Below are positions 33,903-42,799 of a stretch of 64,000 bases of DNA, in pieces. Both the position numbers and the translations under genes were made by a program. Below the pieces are notes generated by a model. It ran no database searches, was not told the DNA's origin, and saw nothing but the letters and a program-made list of their open reading frames with translations. Origin of the DNA: Prostheceraeus crozeri (taxonomy: Eukaryota; Platyhelminthes; Polycladida; Euryleptidae). Where the stretch lies: NCBI GenBank assembly GCA_907163375.1, contig CAJQUW010004452.1:353136-417135 (forward strand). Reading direction: 5' to 3'. Within the stretch, counting starts at the first letter, position 1. Every line of letters starts with the position of its first letter.

Positions 33903-34452
33903 CGTTATGTCGCATGACATAACGAACTGCTGCTTTCAATCGGTTCACAGTAGGCACTTTCTGTCGTCCTAGGAATTTGGTTAAGAGTGATTGACCTTTC
34001 ACATAATGTACTCCCCTAAGTATGCCTGTACCGCCTTCTTTCATATTGCGATAGTTGATCCAGCCAAATATTACTTGACATCTTGGTCTTCTACGCTTAA
34101 AATCTGCAAGGGTATGAAATATTTCACGTTTCATTGATGAGCTCACACGACATCTATTTTTCAATTCCATTGCAATGCGACGTACAGGATTGATCAAATC
34201 GATGCCGCCTACAGGCGATCGCTTAAAGCCATAATCTGTTAACACCATTTCCCACGCATGACCCATTCGCTGACGTAAAATCTGAAGTTTGTAAGCATGA
34301 TTTTGCCAAGGATCGGCTATGCCGGAAAGAATTACATCTTCAATAGGTCTTGTTGCATGAATAGGTGATTTGATGAGACGAACTGCATCATCTAGTCCTC
34401 GTCCCGCTGATGTCACTATTGCAAATGATAATATGATGATGAATCTTAACAT
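33898..34452 (-). CDS. PD-(D/E)XK nuclease, Sau96I/Eco47II-like, with a hydrophobic leader
   Basis: A 184-codon frame. Residues 70-115 read GHAWEMVL...SPVGGIDLINPVRRIAMELKNR (shown in part), followed by SSSMKREIFHTLADF. The ID...(A)MELKNR arrangement is the catalytic D-E-x-K core of type II restriction enzymes of the Sau96I/Eco47II group, including their H/W helix and PVGGID phrase. The N-terminus (MLRFIIILSFAIVTSAGRG) looks like a cleavable signal peptide or membrane anchor, which is odd for a DNA nuclease. The role in the element is unknown; cleaving competing DNA or acting in replication/excision are possibilities, both inference. Confidence 0.65.
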   Translation of the reverse strand: MLRFIIILSFAIVTSAGRGLDDAVRLIKSPIHATRPIEDVILSGIADPWQNHAYKLQILRQRMGHAWEMVLTDYGFKRSPVGGIDLINPVRRIAMELKNRCRVSSSMKREIFHTLADFKRRRPRCQVIFGWINYRNMKEGGTGILRGVHYVKGQSLLTKFLGRQKVPTVNRLKAAVRYVMRHNA

Positions 34453-34477
34453 GACTTCGTCCTTTTCTTATGAATGA

Positions 34478-34504
34478 TTTGCTTAAACGAGAAGACTAAG
34501 CAAA
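34478..34504. promoter_or_regulatory. Divergent TAAGCAAA pair
   Basis: TTTGCTTAAA at 34478-34487 (minus-strand TTTAAGCAAA, 26 bp upstream of the nuclease ATG at 34452) and CTAAGCAAA at 34496-34504 (plus strand, just before the ATG at 34512). The pair sits exactly between two divergently transcribed genes. Confidence 0.45.
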
Positions 34505-34511
34505 CGTTTTG

Positions 34512-34862
34512 ATGTGTTTAAAACTAACCATGATTGCCAAGCTCTCTTCTCAGTGTCACGTTACATGGAAGGCTCGACGCATTATCTTTTACGATACTCA
34601 TCGACAAGTTAAAATAAGTTTATCCCCTTTTCAAATGGATAACCCCCACGATGCTTTACATATCATGCATCATCCAAGGTACAATATCCCTCTAGGTGGG
34701 CGTCTATTCATTATTCGACGAGATTTCATTGCTCTTCATGATCAAAATGGTGTTATACATTTTACATCCTCAAGTTGGAACAAGTATGGAGAACGTATAC
34801 ATCCTCGCATAATGACTTACCTTCAGCAAACCAACACTCATAAGCATGAGTGTGACAAGTGA
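34512..34862 (+). CDS. Plus-strand gene inside the structural cluster, unknown function
   Basis: A 116-codon frame starting at ATG 34512, lying between minus-strand genes. It is moderately basic and His-rich (DALHIMHHPRYNIPLGG, FIIRRDFIALHDQNG, HFTSSSWNKYGERIHP) with an alternating strand pattern suggesting a small beta-rich fold. A TAAGCAAA element precedes it and an AATAAA signal follows at 34949. This argues that it is a real gene rather than a shadow, since no gene lies opposite it. No family recognised. Confidence 0.5.
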   Translation: MCLKLTMIAKLSSQCHVTWKARRIIFYDTHRQVKISLSPFQMDNPHDALHIMHHPRYNIPLGGRLFIIRRDFIALHDQNGVIHFTSSSWNKYGERIHPRIMTYLQQTNTHKHECDK

Positions 34863-34948
34863 ACAATGTCTTCTTATCTCTACCTATTCATGTCTGATGA
34901 CTAAATACAACATATTGAATCACATCATCTACTTTTCCATTTAAGTAC

Positions 34949-34954
34949 AATAAA
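34949..34954 (+). terminator. Poly(A) signal of the plus-strand gene
   Basis: AATAAA 87 bp after the stop at 34862, facing the minus-strand signal at 34979. Confidence 0.5.
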
Positions 34955-34978
34955 GAAAACACATTTTAATCGTACATA

Positions 34979-34984
34979 TTTATT
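34979..34984 (-). terminator. Poly(A) signal overlapping the protease stop
   Basis: On the minus strand AATAAA includes the TAA stop of the protease (34982-34980), a very compact gene end that converges with the signal at 34949. Confidence 0.5.
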
Positions 34985-35441
34985 GAAGGCTTTTATAAAA
35001 GTTACGAATGCGCTTTTCATTGACAAGGGTATCATGTGAAAAATGTTTACAAATGTCATGTAAAGAGTCATAATGTAGTCGTTGCATTACAAAGTAGAGG
35101 GCATAGGCTCCACATGTTGAAGACAAGGGATGTTGATAAGCCAAAGCATTGCGAATCCATTTTCGTGAATGACGGTTCATGAAACGTGTGACATAATCAC
35201 AGTTTGGTAAGGCCAATGAATCAAAGATTTCACCGCAATAGTTTTTATCAATAAACAAAACTTTCCAGTGTTTGCCGGGTGAGTGTGCTGTATCAGTATT
35301 CATGATAATGAATGAGGGTGGTTTTAGTAAAACTGTGGGCATATTATTAATGGAAAACACACCTCGAAATGCTGCAACAGTGTGTTCATCACCATGTTCT
35401 TGAACGACTCTCTCTAGCTCTGCATCAGATAACCAACTCAT
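34980..35441 (-). CDS. Adenovirus-type cysteine protease (maturation protease)
   Basis: An intact 153-codon frame with the catalytic layout of adenovirus/Ulp1-like C5 proteases: His58 in GKHWKVLFID, Asp74 in EIFDSLALP, Gln103 in AYQHP and Cys110 in SSTCGAYALYF. In Polintons and adenoviruses this enzyme cleaves capsid precursor proteins during particle maturation. The start overlaps the stop of the upstream capsid gene as TAATG, indicating coupled organisation. It is one of the few undamaged genes in the element. Confidence 0.88.
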   Translation of the reverse strand: MSWLSDAELERVVQEHGDEHTVAAFRGVFSINNMPTVLLKPPSFIIMNTDTAHSPGKHWKVLFIDKNYCGEIFDSLALPNCDYVTRFMNRHSRKWIRNALAYQHPLSSTCGAYALYFVMQRLHYDSLHDICKHFSHDTLVNEKRIRNFYKSLQ

Positions 35442-36726
35442 TAACTTGTATAAGAAGCGGAAACGTCACATAGTCTGTTAATTCGAATGGTGGAATCGAA
35501 CACAGCATAGATGAGTACATTTACTGTTTTCGTCAAATCTTTTTTAAAGAAGAATTCTAGTTTAAGTCCCTTCGTGGCAGTGCCCGGACGATAAGAAGCA
35601 CCTACTTCATTGCTTGCTGTCAATTCAAATGCATAAAGTGTATAACCTTCAGCAAATTCATCATAGGTCAAACCATTGGTGTCATCAGTATTCCAGTATT
35701 TAAAGCTCTCCATAGTATTTTGATACGAGTATGAGCGAGAATAATGTCCATTAGCGAAGTCTGGACAAAAAGGAGTACCAGGAATGCAATCAGTATCGCG
35801 ATACAATCCGATTTGATTTAAACCAAAGTGTTCAAAGTTGAGGGGATTCTTCGATATATTACCATTGTATGCATCATTTGCAATCAATCCCACAATGATC
35901 ATTTTTGGTGATTGTATAGGAAACAAACTATCTTTAACAAAGCTCTTTTGCGCACGAGGAATGGTGAAACTATGGATCTCAGTATGATTTACACCATAAA
36001 GAGCATCATACTTCTTCAAACCCATCTCGTGACCATTAATCACCGAAGGATTCACTGTCATTCATCGCACATAAAGTCTAACACTTTCAAACACAATCTT
36101 AAATTCAGTCTTTGCTCCATAAGAATTCAATACAAATTTAGGATCGTTCGGCAAGGGATGAACTCGCATGTCTACTTTTGACATTAAGAAACGTGATTGA
36201 CGGAACAGTCCAAGTATAGGGGACCATATAATTCACACAACCTACTTTCTGCAGTCCCCTTTTCACGAGTGACAAATCCCTTGTTTTTGTCACTATCAAA
36301 TTTACCAGCTTCATCTTTACACCAACCCATAACAGCCATGTGACTCTTTTGTGCTTGTGGCTGGAGCTGCATGACTGTTGAAAAATAACCGAGATAGAGA
36401 TAGCTGTGTTGACCACCTTCAATCCGAGTTTCACCAATGGTCAATGATACATCCTTGAAGAGTGTTGCTATTGCCAAGTTATTCACGTTTACTTTGTCCT
36501 CGTCGTCAAGGTTTGTACCGTCCTTATTTACTATCTTAAACTTAACATGTAGATTGATGTCATTCACATCGATGTACTCAGCATCATTTCCTGGTATTAA
36601 AAACTCAATGACACTACCAGAATCGATACTTGTCTGTGGATAACGAATGGATACATAATTTCTAATGATATCCGTCTGTATAGGTGTTCTATCAAATAAA
36701 CAAAGGGATGAGGTTTTACATTCCAT
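35441..36726 (-). pseudogene. Major capsid protein (double jelly-roll), broken by frameshift and stop
   Basis: The first part (36726-36184) opens MECKTSSLCLFDRTPIQTD and carries the N-terminal phrases typical of F54H12.2-like capsid proteins (SIDSGSVIEFLIPGNDAEYID, LYLGYFSTV...). The frame shifts near 36185. The new frame runs through a strand-rich segment to an in-frame TGA at 36064-36062, and the remainder (36061-35441, 206 codons) continues in that frame. The second part contains TEIHSFTIPRAQKSF, IIVGLIANDAYNGN and KNPLNFEHFGLNQIGLY, which are C-terminal capsid signatures. Combined length, about 425 codons, fits the family. The two lesions make it non-functional. Its product forms the icosahedral shell in intact relatives. 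Confidence 0.8.
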
Positions 36727-36728
36727 AT

Positions 36729-37118
36729 TTAAAACAGTCCACGTCGTCTGCGTTTGCTAGGAGGTATACGAGATGCTCTTCGCTTACGTTTGCCTGAAGT
36801 AGAGAGTGGATTGATATGACTGATGACAGACCTGATACCAGCCTCACCGACATTCTTTAAACGCTGTATTCCATGACGCTTTAGCGATTCACGAATCGGC
36901 AATCTTCCTGAAAGCGCATCACTTGCTACATCTGCTGCTAATCCTACAGCTTCCTTTAAAGCTGATTTTCCCACATTTGCGATAGTGGGGAGCATCATAC
37001 CTTTGACAACACCCAATAGACTACTCCCTTTTTGACGTCTCGATCCAGTATAAACGGGAAAGCCAGCTCCATGATTAGCATAGGAGGGGGCAGAATAAAA
37101 CGTAGCAGTTTGATCCAT
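36729..37118 (-). CDS. Small basic minor capsid protein (pVI-like)
   Basis: A frame of 129 codons from the ATG at 37118 (MDQTATFYSAPSYANHGAGF); a further in-frame ATG at 37151 is less likely because its extension lies in AT-rich leader-like sequence. It contains GSRRQKGSSLLGVVKGMMLP and a long amphipathic helix region (GKSALKEAVGLAADVASDAL). It ends in a very basic tail (GKRKRRASRIPPSKRRRRG). This layout, a glycine/serine entry, a membrane-active helix and a basic tail, is characteristic of Polinton minor capsid/core proteins analogous to adenovirus pVI. It sits 2 bp from the capsid gene start. Confidence 0.65.
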   Translation of the reverse strand: MDQTATFYSAPSYANHGAGFPVYTGSRRQKGSSLLGVVKGMMLPTIANVGKSALKEAVGLAADVASDALSGRLPIRESLKRHGIQRLKNVGEAGIRSVISHINPLSTSGKRKRRASRIPPSKRRRRGLF

Positions 37119-37154
37119 AGGTATTTTTTTATTTATATTTACACAATTCATTAC

Positions 37155-37164
37155 TTTGCTTAGG
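37155..37164 (-). promoter_or_regulatory. CCTAAGCAAA element upstream of the minor capsid gene
   Basis: The minus strand reads CCTAAGCAAA, ending 37 bp before the ATG at 37118 and overlapping the integrase stop. Same core as at 33893, 34478 and 34496. Confidence 0.4.
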
Positions 37165-38229
37165 AACGATGACTAACACGATAAAGGTCAGAATGACGAA
37201 TCCAACTGTTCATTGAATTTGGACAGCCAGACCATTTCACCAGGCTCCACTTTTCCCCTTGTCGCATTTGGTGACTAAGTATCTTTTCAACCATGTAGTC
37301 ATCATCTTCTTTGGTGATGGGTGTTATCTCATGACGATAAAAACTCCCTTCAATCTCTTCACCATGATAATCACGAAGCTTGTAGGTAGTGGGCTTGAAT
37401 TTCTTGTTAACCTCAGAGACAGTAAATATTTCTTCCGTCCAATTGGGAAGATATCCTTTCGCAAACACGCTTTTCACCTTGGAAATGCGAACTTTGTCAC
37501 CAACCTGAATGTCACGTTTACCTTGTGATGGTTGCTTGCGTTTAGCATTGATTTCACGGATTGTATCCACCATGTCTGGAGTTATGTCAGCAGGTTTGTG
37601 ACCAATCATACGATGAACAGAATGATTGTAAGCGTGTACAGTATCTTGTAATACATCCGTCCACTTTTGTGTTACTTTTGCAGTGAAGTAGCGCCATAGG
37701 CGAGTTTTCAGTGTACGATTAAAGCGTTCGACCACTGCAGCCTTGTATGCACTTTTCACACTTAACAGCTCAATGTTGTGTTCGCGAAATAAAGCACGCA
37801 CATGTCTGTTTTCAAACTCTTTCCCTTGATCAGTCTGAATACGTGTGGGAATGCGTCCTTCACTGAAAATATTTTGGAAAGCCTCGGCCACTTCTTCACC
37901 ACGCTTTGTCTTGAGTGGTTGAACCCAAGCATAACGAGAAAATAAGTCAATGACAGTTAGGAGAAAGCGATAGCCTTCATTCTTTTTAGCTAATAAAGAA
38001 AAATCAGCCAAATCTGCTTGCCATTGTTCATCAATATCATGAACGATATAAGAACGGGTACGATAGCGTTTTCGAGCTTGTGTGTGTAATGTATATGCAG
38101 GTTGAGCTTTTAACCATCTCTTCACTTGTTTCTGTGAATAACCACTTGCTTGTGACAACTTTTTCACTGACACTTTTTCCCTGCATAATGCTTTGGGTTA
38201 TAGTAAATTGATTTCAGATGTTCATCCAT
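37160..38229 (-). pseudogene. rve-family integrase with chromo-like tail, frameshifted near the N-terminus
   Basis: The 337-codon main frame (38173-37160) has the retroviral integrase core with D54 (WQADLADF), D115 (IQTDQGKEF) and E149 (VVERFNRTLK). It is followed by an SH3-like segment (QVGDKVRI...KGYLPNWTEE) and a chromodomain-like end (YMVEKILSHQ...WSLVKWSG...SWIRHSDL). It has no ATG. The true start is probably ATG 38229 in another frame (MDEHLKS then IYYNPK, as in the family), with the shift in an A-run at about 38176-38184. The enzyme catalyses insertion and makes the 6-bp target duplication. It resembles the worm protein F54H12.3. Confidence 0.85.
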
Positions 38230-38432
38230 CGTCTATTAAGAGGGATCGCTTATTTGCCTCAAAGTATCAGTCATTTTTCTCCGCTAGGGTTTGCGTTTGT
38301 GTTTGAGACCTGCTTTTGCTACTTTTTTGAGCCGTCTTGTAAGAATCACTTTTACAACATGTACTTAAGCAGTTCAATGGCACATGAATGTTTGGCAACT
38401 CTGAACATGGGATACAACATAGCTTCTTCATA

Positions 38433-38984
38433 TTAGAAGTCTGTGATAAAATCAAATGATGGATAACGTGTTGAAGGTTTTGGTATACGCTTCGGCAACT
38501 TCTCGGGTGTTTTCAAAGTTTGCTTGATTCTCTTTTTAGGTCTCTCTACACTTTGCAACTTTCTCTTCATAGGTGTAGAATCATTTTCCATTTTCTGTAA
38601 GGTATCACGTCCAAGAATTGCCTTTGGAACATTGAATTTCTTCATACTCTTTAAAAAGAACTCCCATCCTGTAGGTGTAAAGTGACGACGACGATCACGA
38701 ACAGCATGAATAATTAAATCTTCCACTCTTGAGTCCCTAATGACTGCACTATCATCACCTACCACTTCACCTCGTTGAGTGATTTTCAAGTTGGGTTCGA
38801 GACTTCGATATAAGCTCAGTGCGCGATTGCGATAGGGTTTGGGTGAACCAAGCGAAAGATCATTGCGAATTTTTTCTTTCAATTGTTTCATTTCTTCTAA
38901 AGTGGAACTCTGCTTTATCAAACGATCACATGGATTTTTATTTTGTACAGCTTCTTGTTCATATTGCTGATTAAGTTGTGACAT
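38433..38984 (-). CDS. Structural-type protein of element 1, related to a protein in element 2
   Basis: An intact 183-codon frame starting MSQLNQQYEQEAV. An N-terminal coiled coil (STLEEMKQLKEKIRNDL) is followed by a segment with SRVEDLIIHAVRDRRRHF...GWEFFLKSMKKFNVPKAIL and a basic Pro/Lys tail. The central pattern, a short VEDLI helix, a charged stretch, then a VPKAIL turn, is positioned like the YAVEDLIKYKAML region of the 271-residue protein at 56027 in element 2. I infer a conserved capsid-associated or DNA-organising protein, exact role unknown. It sits between the ATPase and the integrase, where Polintons usually keep such genes. Confidence 0.5.
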   Translation of the reverse strand: MSQLNQQYEQEAVQNKNPCDRLIKQSSTLEEMKQLKEKIRNDLSLGSPKPYRNRALSLYRSLEPNLKITQRGEVVGDDSAVIRDSRVEDLIIHAVRDRRRHFTPTGWEFFLKSMKKFNVPKAILGRDTLQKMENDSTPMKRKLQSVERPKKRIKQTLKTPEKLPKRIPKPSTRYPSFDFITDF

Positions 38985-39073
38985 CTGATTTGCCCAAGAT
39001 TGATGAACACTCTACATTGTAGTCAGATGTATATATTCTTCTTGTGGAATAGCAATCATGCGTTGAAAACCAC

Positions 39074-39434
39074 TCATAACAATTTATATATGATCATGGG
39101 TTTCTCAAAGAGATGACTGCGTAAGCGATAATCCTCAGGACAGTCCTGGGTAAAGTCCAAAAATAAATAATTATAGGGTTTTTCCGTAGCAGTCTCAAAT
39201 ACTAGGAATTCAACTTGACTTTTATCGCGAGGATTTTTAAAGATGATGTAATAATGCGTGTTTAGACTTCGATTCCATGCTTCCCTTCCACTTGGAAAAA
39301 GATTTTGCATAATAAAAATGATAGAACATGTTTTGTGATGGGCAGCCTTGGTAAACATAGCCGTTACTTCTTGTAAGTTCTTACTCTCATTAAGTAAATC
39401 ATCAAGAATGATGATATCATAGGGTTGAATATCA
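39074..39434 (-). pseudogene. Packaging ATPase (A32/FtsK-like), 3' part
   Basis: The C-terminal part of the genome-packaging ATPase: Walker B in PYDIIILDDLLNE, then a sensor-like strand IIFIMQNLF and a basic segment. The reading frame continues artificially into transposon sequence (to 39493), so only the part up to the target duplication at 39431 is original. The matching 5' part lies 3.1 kb away at 42539-42730. Removing the transposon and one copy of the 4-bp duplication brings both parts into one frame. Confidence 0.85.
39431..39434. repeat. 4-bp target duplication ATCA (left)
   Basis: ATCA flanks the transposon here and at 42539-42542. Confidence 0.75.
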
Positions 39435-39858
39435 CACGGTTCACCGGAAGTTGAATCTAAACATAAAAAATACGACCCCAAAACGAAGTTCATTTTTGAA
39501 CTACACTATACCCATAGATACTCATGTGATATGTCGTTCAAATCCTGAATGAGCTTCTCGCGAGAAAATCATAGATATCGGATTTTGTCCAAATCCTCAA
39601 TTTTTTACTACTAACTTTTTGGACTAATTTCTTCAAACTTAATGCTATTGTAAATCTGACCTTATTAGATATCGGGAATAATATTCCACTAGAATTGACA
39701 ACTTGCATGAAGCTTTGTTTGCTATTTTACATAGATATCTGGCCTGCTTCAAGGTTTATTAATAATGATAATAACACAATATTTGGTAGTGATAGATTCT
39801 AATGTTTTAATACCATATGAATCCTTAAAAACTTGTTTAATTTTAGATATCGAAAAGT
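39435..39858 (+). repeat. Left TIR of the nested transposon
   Basis: Near-identical inverse of 42113-42538. AGATATC-type words recur at about 39570, 39668, 39731 and 39846, possible transposase-binding repeats. Confidence 0.85.
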
Positions 39859-39920
39859 CTTTTGTGATTAAATTAAATTCTATGTAACATCTTATAAACG
39901 AGGTTTGATGTGCATGAAGT

Positions 39921-41975
39921 TTACAAATGGCGAGAGTTGTATCGAATTACGCAGTGAAGAAGATGCGTTCCATAATTTTCATTATTCTGACTTACTTTTC
40001 CTCCTGATTTCCACATAGTGTCAAAATATGAGTGAACAGCCTCTGATGCCTGCTCACTAAAGCGTGATAGTCCGCATTTTTTAAGCTTACAAAATTGAAT
40101 TAAATGCACCATTACAATATGAGCTGCAGTTGTCACAGTCATCCCCGTTTGGAGATATAAGTTTTCAAAGACAGGACAAAGTTGTTTTCCGAAAGAATGG
40201 CCGACAACGTTGTCAAATGCGACTAATGTTGATCCAAATAGATTTATTAACGATGCTTGATTCGATCTATTACCAATTTCAATTAGAACATGAGCACTTT
40301 TCAATAACTTTCGGCACATATTTCCGGTAAATTCCCCACCGTGATGTTTGGGCTGAACTATTCCAAGCTTGTTTAGCCATTCCTCAGCAATATTGGGAAC
40401 GGCCGTTTGTAATTCCTTGAATATTTTGTTTACTACACGAAGAAGTAAATGAAGTTCTGGTGGGGGAATCAGTTGTATAAGCCTTTCACTATCACTACCT
40501 TGGATCATCGGATGATTTACACAACTCCTGAACTCTTTAGCAGATGCCTTCTCGTTGTACATACGTCGTACATTCATGTAGTCATCAGCATACATGTATT
40601 TCTTTATCTCACCGATAGTTCTCATTGGATGCGATCTGAATTTTTCCTTGTCGGAGAATTCCATCTTCGGACAGTTGCAATATACACAGGGAAAACTGCT
40701 TGAGTGTGATTGCAGTCCACATGAAATGTTCGCCATTTTCAGGTCGACTGCACAAACATATTCAAAGTCAATCTCATCGATCTTCAACAGGTTAAGGATT
40801 AGCCGTACATTAAAATATGTTTCTTTCACATCGTAACTTGTAGCAACAATGAGAAGCCTCTTCACACTTGTGTCGAGCATTGTCCTATTGATCAGTTTCT
40901 TTGAATCGTTATTGGTATCAGAATTGGACATTATATTCAAGCAAAACTTAAGACAGCCACCGCCACTATCAATTCCCATTTTAAAGGTGACGGATGCTTT
41001 TTCATAGTTGCGCTTTTCACAAACGAAATTAACAAAATCTGTGATATTTGTACAGTATACAAGATCTTTGGAAACGGTTGAGGTTCCATCCTCGGTGGCA
41101 GTACACTCGAATTCACATGTTGTACAACTGAAGAAGTCCAGACAGCTATTATCTCTGTCACGAAGTTTCGATCCAATATCCGATTCAACTGATGCTTTTC
41201 CGAGAACACTTCTGACAAATGGAACAAATTTTCGACGAATTTCGTTGTTAGATGACGAGGTAGCATTTTGAAATTTCATAATATCATCGATGTTGAATTG
41301 AGATGAATCTTTCGTATTATTTGAGAGGACTTTCACTTTTAATGGATGTGAACCACCGAAGTAGAGACTGCTGATATTGTCAATCGAGGATTTCCTGATA
41401 ATCGATGATGCGACAGCCTGTTGTGTATTGTCATCACTTGAGTTTATCATTCTCAACATATTATCACGTAGATTTCTTTGCGTACACTTATGATTGATAC
41501 CTTTTCCGTATTCTGATTTACAGAAGCTGCATAGCACAATCGGCATACTGGTAGGTCTTTCAATGCTTCTTGGGCGACCCTTACTCCGATGAGTTATACA
41601 GCCTGATTTCCGGATTTCACAGTCACATAATGGGACAGGATTAGATCTCGTCGTGGTAGTGATGGGCGAAATGTGTATATAATCATAAAGTTCAGGTAGA
41701 ATTTCGATCTTCTTCTTGCCAGCACTTATATCATTCAAATCGGATCTGCACTTGCTGCATATGCCACATGGAAATCGATTGTCAGATGGATCATAGTCTT
41801 TTCGAAAATATCGTTGTATTCGCTCAGGAACAATTGCAGTCAGATTGTATTTAGCTTTGCCAAAGCAAATAGCGCAAACTCTACACCGATTTTCTTCATG
41901 TGTTAACGCACGCTTCATGTACATGTATGCCATCGTGAAGTAAGTGAAGAACGTTGACTTGCTTTGTACGTACAT
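39921..41975 (-). CDS. DDE transposase of the Chapaev/CMC-like element
   Basis: An intact 684-codon frame. The N-terminus has a zinc finger-like set (C31, C34, C70, C73, C76) and a second Cys/His cluster (about 117-163). The catalytic core follows: D336 in FKMGIDSGGG, D411 in VCAVDLKMAN, a zinc knuckle C430-x2-C433 and H619-x4-H624, and the final Glu at 641 or 645 in SEQASEAVHSYF. The order D, D-CxxC, PPELHLLLRVVNK, GGEFTGNMCRKLL, H-x4-H, E parallels RAG1 and Transib, while the 4-bp duplication favours Chapaev. The frame is uninterrupted, so the element may be young. The true start may be one of the later methionines (residues 15-20). Confidence 0.8.
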   Translation of the reverse strand: MYVQSKSTFFTYFTMAYMYMKRALTHEENRCRVCAICFGKAKYNLTAIVPERIQRYFRKDYDPSDNRFPCGICSKCRSDLNDISAGKKKIEILPELYDYIHISPITTTTRSNPVPLCDCEIRKSGCITHRSKGRPRSIERPTSMPIVLCSFCKSEYGKGINHKCTQRNLRDNMLRMINSSDDNTQQAVASSIIRKSSIDNISSLYFGGSHPLKVKVLSNNTKDSSQFNIDDIMKFQNATSSSNNEIRRKFVPFVRSVLGKASVESDIGSKLRDRDNSCLDFFSCTTCEFECTATEDGTSTVSKDLVYCTNITDFVNFVCEKRNYEKASVTFKMGIDSGGGCLKFCLNIMSNSDTNNDSKKLINRTMLDTSVKRLLIVATSYDVKETYFNVRLILNLLKIDEIDFEYVCAVDLKMANISCGLQSHSSSFPCVYCNCPKMEFSDKEKFRSHPMRTIGEIKKYMYADDYMNVRRMYNEKASAKEFRSCVNHPMIQGSDSERLIQLIPPPELHLLLRVVNKIFKELQTAVPNIAEEWLNKLGIVQPKHHGGEFTGNMCRKLLKSAHVLIEIGNRSNQASLINLFGSTLVAFDNVVGHSFGKQLCPVFENLYLQTGMTVTTAAHIVMVHLIQFCKLKKCGLSRFSEQASEAVHSYFDTMWKSGGKVSQNNENYGTHLLHCVIRYNSRHL

Positions 41976-42112
41976 TTGAAGTAAATTTAGATATAAAATT
42001 CAATTATGTCGCAACCTGTGTCTCAAATTACGACTATGTTATTGTCATTATTATAAAACAGTGAAACAGGCTAAATATCTATGTAGCAAACAGTGATATC
42101 TAGATAGCAAAT

Positions 42113-42538
42113 ACTTTTCGATATCTAAAAAATTAAACAAGTTTTTAAGGATTCATATGGTATTAAAACATTAGAATCTATCACTATCAAATATTGTGTT
42201 ATTATCATTATTAATAAACCTTGAAGCAGGCCAGATATCTATGTAAAATAGCAAACAAAGCTTCATGCAAGTTGTCAATTCTAGTGGAATATTATTCCCG
42301 ATATCTAATAAGGTCAGATTTACAATAGCATTAAGTTTGAAGAAATTAGTCCAAAAAGTTAGTAGTAAAAAATTGAGGATTTGGACAAAATCCGATATCT
42401 ATGATTTTCTCGCGAGAAGCTCATTCAGGATTTGAACGACATATCACATGAGTATCTATGGGTATAGTGTAGTTCAAAAATGAACTTCGTTTTGGGGTCG
42501 TATTTTTTATGTTTAGATTCAACTTCCGGTGAACCGTG
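42113..42538 (-). repeat. Right TIR of the nested transposon
   Basis: Inverse partner of 39435-39858, ending in CCGGTGAACCGTG next to ATCA. Additional GATATC words continue just inside the TIR (42096-42125). Confidence 0.85.
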
Positions 42539-42730
42539 ATCAGCAGTGCTGATAATCCCCGGTTGAACCAAGTAACCCTTACCAACCAATTCACGATGTA
42601 AGTTATGTTGATAAATTCCATGGCACCAGACAACGCGATTCGGTATGCAGTCAAAAATCTCATTACGATGCTCCAACAATTGCAGTGTTAAATGTGTCTT
42701 CCCACTATGAGAGGGTCCTGCGATACACAT
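42539..42730 (-). pseudogene. Packaging ATPase (A32/FtsK-like), 5' part
   Basis: The N-terminal part with the P-loop CIAGPSHSGKTHLTL (Walker A GPSHSGKT) and a family-typical WCHG strand. The frame runs on into the transposon's terminal repeat and ends there. Family members usually have several residues before the P-loop. An in-frame reading upstream of the ATG gives DFRLRCNRT before a TGA, so the first codons may also be damaged. The protein pumps the genome into capsids in related viruses. Confidence 0.85.
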
Positions 42731-42799
42731 AGTGCGATTACAGCGTAAACGGAAATCCTTGTTGATTTTGATGAAAAGTCATACCATTTAACTTAGTAT

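Larger units (their letters stand above)
39435..42538. mobile_element. Chapaev/CMC-like DNA transposon nested in the ATPase gene
   Basis: A 3,104-bp element with TIRs of about 425 bp starting CACGGTTCACCGG and flanked by ATCA. It carries a single transposase gene. CAC termini, a 4-bp duplication and a DDE transposase with C(2)C and H(4)H zinc ligands fit the Chapaev branch of the CMC superfamily, which is distantly related to Transib and RAG1. The insertion is more recent than the Polinton, since the host gene is otherwise continuous across it. Confidence 0.8.

Noticed and set aside
39430-39493. N-terminal part of the 139-codon frame covering the ATPase 3' part
   Set aside because: These residues are transposon TIR read through in frame, not ATPase sequence.
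39921-41975. Calling the nested transposase RAG1-like or Transib outright
   Set aside because: The core motifs are parallel, but the 4-bp duplication differs from the 5 bp typical of Transib/RAG, and no RAG2-like gene is present; Chapaev/CMC explains all features better.
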